Shown here one piece after another: positions 22,616 to 24,297 of a DNA stretch of 24,297 nucleotides. This DNA is from DATFKA01 sp042095835 (lineage in GTDB: Bacteria; Bacteroidota; Bacteroidia; Chitinophagales; Saprospiraceae): positions 1 to 24,297 of the forward strand of contig JBELML010000099.1 of assembly GCA_042095835.1 (NCBI GenBank). The letters are read 5' to 3'. A program made the position numbers and the translations under genes. Under the pieces are notes generated by a model that saw nothing but the letters and a program-made list of their open reading frames with translations, was not told the DNA's origin and made no database searches. Each line of letters starts with the position of its first letter. The stretch's first letter is position 1.

Positions 22616-24052
22616 CTACCTAGGTCTGCGCCCATCACCGCGACGCAAGTCAAAGCGATTAATCTGATCAGAAATCTCATAGCCTAGTCGTAAGCCTTCT
22701 GTACAATCCATACGCATGTGAACGCCCAAAGGGATACGTGAGTAGCCGTTTTCTTCAGCCATTTGCCGGAAACTCGTAAAGGTTCTTGGAGTACCTCTGA
22801 ATTCGGTTCTACCTTCGTGTGATAAATCCGTAAAATTGGTCCGATCCCCAAAAAAGTCAATAAACACACCCGCTGCGGCAGAAGCAAAGGTCGAGTGCCC
22901 CGACGGATAACTTGGAAATGACGGATTCGGCCAATAGACCAAGCGATACAAATTGGTCTGAAAATCTGGATCAATGAATTCATGAATGAAGACATTGGGT
23001 CGCATGACCATGTGCTCGTATTTATATTTCCAGGCAGCGACTGCTGCATCATTCAAAGCAAATCCTAGTTTAAGGTAGAGGTAGAGGCTTTCATCTAAAT
23101 CGAGTCCATACTGCTCCACCAATTGATTCGCAATAGCAAACTGGCGTGCAGGTGGGCTAAACATCAAGCCTTCTACGTCATCGCTCCAGAATTCTGCAAT
23201 CCAAAGTGCTTCACCATCCTCCGCACGAGCCGCATTATTGTCATCATTGACTTCCTGCATTTGCTTAAAGTATCGACTATCAGGGTCTTCGCTATAAGCA
23301 ATTGGTGGACGGGTCGTGGTCTCATTCGTAGAGACGACAAAGGTTCTCACCTCTTCCCAATAAGGGAATAATGCACGTTCCTCTTCAGCTGCGTAGGTCC
23401 AATAACCTTCACCAGTTGGCGGTTCGTAGTCCGCAGGTTGTGGTGCGAGGATTTGCTGTTCTGCCTCGGTATCTGATTGGCTAAAAGCAATTATTTGCGA
23501 AGCAATAGAGGCACCCCATTGTTGGGAAGCTTCAATCTGCTCGGGTTCTAGACCACTTGAAAGTCCAAGGAGAAGATTGTCTTCGAGTACTTCAATGGCC
23601 TCCATTTTATCACTAGGCGCATTGATTAAAAAATGGGCCATGACATCAGCATAGCTAGTATTTAGCGCAATTGCCCAATTCAAGTTATTGCTCAGTTCGC
23701 TATTATCAATAGCTAAACCTCGGATAGTCCGCTCACTAGATTCGTAATTCTCCATCCCAGGTACAGCCGTTTCGTAGGCTGCCAAGGCGATATAAGCCAT
23801 AGCTCTGGCGGAAGCATTGGGTCGCATTCCACCTGCATAGCGCTCAATTTCCAGGAATAGGTCCATCCATTCGGTAAGGACAGTATTGTCTAAATTTTCG
23901 ATTGTTCCATTATCTGGTCCGGAAGGGTTGCCCCTAAAGTCTTCTGTTGTCGATTCGTTGGCTATTTCGAATGCTTCGTCTTTTGTGCAAGCTCCTGTAA
24001 AAATGGCAAGTAGTGCCAAAAAGGTTATCCACCTCATTTGTGATTTGATCAT
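22616..24052 (-). CDS. Vanadium-dependent haloperoxidase/PAP2-superfamily lipoprotein
   Basis: A 478-aa predicted lipoprotein: a hydrophobic leader and lipobox FTGAC (Cys22), followed by an acidic spacer. The C-terminal half has the complete three-part active site shared by vanadium haloperoxidases and PAP2 acid phosphatases: K344-x6-R351-P352 (KYEHMVMRP), PSGH at 383-386 with H386, and S-R-x5-H-x3-D as SRIPLGVHMRMD with R439, H445 and D449. These residues bind vanadate or phosphate, so it may halogenate or dephosphorylate; sequence alone does not decide. Residues about 60-300 are alpha-helical. The start at 24052 gives a normal leader; M6 at 24037 is also possible. It converges with the HxlR gene. 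It acts outside the cytoplasm, probably membrane anchored. Confidence 0.92.
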   Translation of the reverse strand: MIKSQMRWITFLALLAIFTGACTKDEAFEIANESTTEDFRGNPSGPDNGTIENLDNTVLTEWMDLFLEIERYAGGMRPNASARAMAYIALAAYETAVPGMENYESSERTIRGLAIDNSELSNNLNWAIALNTSYADVMAHFLINAPSDKMEAIEVLEDNLLLGLSSGLEPEQIEASQQWGASIASQIIAFSQSDTEAEQQILAPQPADYEPPTGEGYWTYAAEEERALFPYWEEVRTFVVSTNETTTRPPIAYSEDPDSRYFKQMQEVNDDNNAARAEDGEALWIAEFWSDDVEGLMFSPPARQFAIANQLVEQYGLDLDESLYLYLKLGFALNDAAVAAWKYKYEHMVMRPNVFIHEFIDPDFQTNLYRLVYWPNPSFPSYPSGHSTFASAAAGVFIDFFGDRTNFTDLSHEGRTEFRGTPRTFTSFRQMAEENGYSRIPLGVHMRMDCTEGLRLGYEISDQINRFDLRRGDGRRPR

Positions 24053-24297
24053 AAGTAGCGTGATTTTAATACGGTTATAAAAGTTGCGGTCTGATCATCA
24101 TCAGTTGCCGCCAACTCACGAAGCTTCTGTGAGAATTAAAAAGAGTAGAAGTTTACTGTATAGAGGATTGGATTTTATTACTTAAGGCGAGAATGGAGGT
24201 TTTGTACTCAAAAAAAATAAAAATCCAGCCTAGTATGGAGACTATTAGGGCAAACGCACCAAAAAATTACCCTGCAATTTTTTATAATTCTTACTGA
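24053..24297. other. Right-end spacer without a supported gene
   Basis: These 245 bp upstream of the haloperoxidase-like gene carry no open frame that I can support. The region is AT-rich towards the right and holds the dyad GAAGCTTC inside CAC...GTG near 24118-24132. It probably contains the promoter of the lipoprotein gene, but no good TAnnTTTG box is seen on the minus strand. Confidence 0.4.

Overview
The window looks like chromosomal DNA from a Bacteroidota bacterium, most likely of the Saprospiraceae/Lewinella kind. The reasons are a giant exported repeat protein with a gliding-motility-type (type B) C-terminal sorting domain, a PorP/SprF-family partner, signal peptides of the Bacteroidota style ending in ...AQ, and promoter-like boxes fitting the Bacteroidota consensus TTTG-N19-TAnnTTTG. 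There are no tRNA, rRNA, CRISPR, phage or insertion-sequence features.

Left end (1-4536): the 5' two thirds of dnaX (clamp-loader gamma/tau, minus strand, cut by the window edge) is divergent from a glutamine-dependent NAD+ synthetase gene with a well-formed promoter. A lone Uma2-family nuclease-like gene follows. It converges with a small thioredoxin-fold (redoxin) protein on the minus strand.

Centre (4537-16239): four plus-strand genes for exported proteins. They are a 1012-aa beta-propeller/Ig/caspase-fold protein, a 2201-aa adhesin-like protein, a PorP/SprF outer-membrane protein and a secreted alpha/beta hydrolase. The adhesin has a CSLREA/beta-helix head, five tandem composite SprB-like modules of about 162 residues, and a type IX secretion sorting domain. 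The adhesin and PorP/SprF genes are the familiar SprB/SprF-type pairing; the upstream caspase-fold gene may belong to the same surface system, but that is inference.

Right part (16240-24297): an exported PHP-domain phosphoesterase (minus); a membrane protein of unknown function; a G-rich, 8-bp/7-bp periodic non-coding repeat array; a lipoprotein M14 carboxypeptidase; a cytoplasmic alpha/beta hydrolase (minus); a DinB-fold protein (minus) divergent from an HxlR-family regulator; and a lipoprotein with complete vanadium-haloperoxidase/PAP2 active-site motifs (minus). Three convergent gene pairs are separated by hairpins.

The points most worth following are: (i) a perfect palindrome GTTACTATTAGTAAC inside a TTTG-N19-TAACTTTA promoter between dinB-like and hxlR-like genes, which fits the TTAC-N5-GTAA operator type of HxlR regulators; (ii) a near-identical 532-bp internal duplication in the adhesin gene, with all four differences silent and at one edge; (iii) the caspase-fold/adhesin/PorP-SprF cluster; and (iv) the periodic repeat array at 18640-18950. 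All assignments come from reading the sequence; no database search was run.
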